A DNA stretch of 64,000 bases from the NCBI GenBank assembly GCA_965153355.1, contig OZ231126.1:71238001-71302000 (forward strand). The letters run 5' to 3'. The notes below the pieces were generated by a model. It had not been told where the DNA came from. It made no database searches and was given only the letters and a program-made list of their open reading frames with translations. A program made the translations under genes and the position numbers. This document shows positions 43,380 through 64,000 of the stretch, piece after piece (position 1 is the stretch's first letter; each line of letters begins with the position of its first letter). Source of the DNA: Flaccisagitta enflata (taxonomy: Eukaryota > Chaetognatha > Sagittoidea > Aphragmophora).

Positions 43380-43718
43380 GGGCGTGTTTCTAGTGAGCGC
43401 CAAAAACGCGTTTGTTCCCAGGATACGCGATAACAGCGTGAACACATATTCAAGAATTTCAACTGTCCCACGAGGGAGTGAGCGAAGTGAGTGAGCGAGC
43501 CCGTGAACGGAGCGAGAGAGCGGCAAGCGAAGCGGGCAGCGAGCGGGGCGCTTAGCGGGCAAGCGCGGAGCGTGCTGCGTGAGCGGCGCGTGAGCGGCAA
43601 GCGAGGGCGCGCGGTGAAGGAGCGAGCTGGAGCGAGCGAGCGAGTGGAGGAGCGTGAGTTGAACGAAGCGACGACCGAGTGGGCCTTTCAAAACGCGATC
43701 GTCTTTGACTAGAAACTC
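43380..43718. mobile_element. MITE with GGGCGTGTTTCTAG ends
   Basis: GGGCGTGTTTCTAGTGA at the left, TGACTAGAAACTCCCCC at the right, and TTA on both sides, which fits PIF/Harbinger-type insertion. The interior is a degenerate GAGCGA/GGCAAGCGA array. Related copies at 52003 and 63101. Confidence 0.72.
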
Positions 43719-43854
43719 CCCCTTAGTCACAAATCTGATGTACAAGAATGTTCCCACCTGTCTTACAGATTGCGAAATGGCGAACAATTACGTTCAGGGT
43801 CCAGGCGAATTTGGAGTTCATCAAAACCCAGGTGCTAAGTGCAATTGTTTGGAA

Positions 43855-43908
43855 GAAGAAGAAAAAGAAGAAGAAGAAGAAGAAGAAGAAGAAGAAGAAG
43901 AAGAAGAA

Positions 43909-43955
<47 letters not shown>

Positions 43956-43976
43956 AGAAAAAGAAAAAGAAAAAGC
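43855..43976. repeat. (GAA)n microsatellite
   Basis: About 40 GAA units. Confidence 0.97.
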
Positions 43977-43981
43977 AATAG

Positions 43982-44285
43982 TGGTCAGCGATACCCGTCG
44001 CCCTGCTTTGAGTGATTGTGGATTGGAGTGAAGGGAAGCAGGGCAGTGGCCCCAAAGGGGGCGAAGTCCTGTAGAACACAGGGGAACTTTCGTTCGTCCT
44101 GCCTGGAGAAGTGAATGAGATGCTACAGAATGCCAATCGGAAGCTTGAGAGGACTGATTTGAAGCCTGAGAGCAATAAATTGAATCTTAGATAGCTGATT
44201 TGAGGCCTGAGAGGCCTAATTTGAGGCCTGAGAGGCTAGGTTTGAGGCCTGAGAATTCGGATTTGAGGCCTGAGAAGCCTAACAA
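43982..44285. mobile_element. foldback element D3, left half
   Basis: GGTCAGCGATACCCGTCGCC, then GGGCAGTGGCCCCAAAGGGG at 44041 and GTCCTGTAGAACACAGGGG. It passes into a minisatellite (TTTGAGGCCTGAGAGGC, about 20 bp, 6-7 units). No right end seen. Confidence 0.75.
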
Positions 44286-44612
44286 AAAAAGAAACAGAGA
44301 GAGAAACAAAGAGACAAAGAAAGAAACAAGAGACAGAAACAAGAAAGAAACAAAATAGACAGAAACAAAGAAAGAAAGAGTTAATAGAAGGAATGATAAT
44401 CGCGTATATTCATTGAGAATCATCGGCTGCCTTTGTTAGTTTGATTGATTGTTTGCTATTGGGATTAATGGATCGCATTGTATGCCCTCATGTTAAAGAG
44501 AGTTCCTATTGTCTTAATGTCAATATTCCCACTTGCATTTTCCTTACTTTGCGTTGATTGAAAATGTAATCGATTCTTTTTTCTCTGTCTCTCATTCAAT
44601 TTCTATCTGTCT

Positions 44613-44613
44613 G

Positions 44614-44693
<80 letters not shown>

Positions 44694-44739
44694 TTTGCTT
44701 TCTTTCTTTCTTTCTTTCTTTCGTCTTTCTTCCCTTTCT

Positions 44740-44771
<32 letters not shown>
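44613..44771. repeat. (CTTT)n then (CT)n ending at a 3' splice site
   Basis: CTTT to about 44722, then CT to 44771. It ends 18 bp before the exon at 44790 and serves as its pyrimidine tract. Confidence 0.95.
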
Positions 44772-44779
<8 letters not shown>

Positions 44780-44789
44780 TTCCCTCCAG

Positions 44790-63899
<19,110 letters not shown>

Positions 63900-64000
63900 C
63901 TTACAAATACTAAATCCATCTTCGCTATGGTTCCTGTTCTTATCTGCTGTTGATCCATTTTGAAATCACGTACACAAACACAAACCACATTACACACACA
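63900..64000. other. downstream flank
   Basis: No AATAAA seen after the possible stop in this short stretch. Confidence 0.4.

Overview
This window looks like nuclear DNA of an animal, probably a marine invertebrate. The evidence is GT-AG introns, an intact CR1-like LINE whose ORF1 has a PHD finger, many miniature elements flanked by TA, and very long dinucleotide and trinucleotide arrays. CpG does not look depleted. I could not name the species. Most long open frames are microsatellites read as Ser-Leu, Arg-Glu, Thr-His, Cys-Val, poly-Asn or poly-Leu runs and are not genes.

Layout. Positions 1-27.8 kb are intergenic or intronic with no gene I can support. They hold microsatellites, two minisatellite blocks (3.5-4.4 and 4.4-6.1 kb), nested TA-flanked inverted-repeat elements, and many copies of a 150-190 bp repeat with a hairpin at one end. 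At 27.88-30.38 kb one small LTR element (318-bp LTRs) carries a second (305-bp LTRs) inside it; both have clean 5-bp target duplications. From 30.4 to 44.7 kb there are more repeats, including foldback elements that carry a 20-21 bp minisatellite.

The one convincing host gene runs on the + strand from about 44.8 kb (a possible extra 5' exon lies at 35.6 kb) to 63.9 kb, and may pass the window edge. I could chain eleven exons by GT-AG sites and compatible phases into a protein of about 1,045 residues. It is very rich in Gln, Pro and Ala, is predicted to be mostly disordered, and I did not recognise its family. Most of its introns are phase 1. Two exon edges have been duplicated in tandem: an 88-bp unit carrying a 3' splice site (10 copies, with no length change between copies) and a 44-bp unit carrying a 5' splice site (4 donors).

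A full-length, apparently intact LINE lies in sense inside the intron between 50.9 and 59.0 kb. Its two ORFs overlap, and the ORF2 frame opens exactly at an A-AAA-AAG heptamer, which suggests a -1 frameshift.

The most novel signal is the hairpin-tipped repeat superfamily. Four subfamilies differ in an 8-base tag that occurs at both ends of the element, and the base changes keep the terminal hairpin paired. All copy counts and identities were judged by eye.
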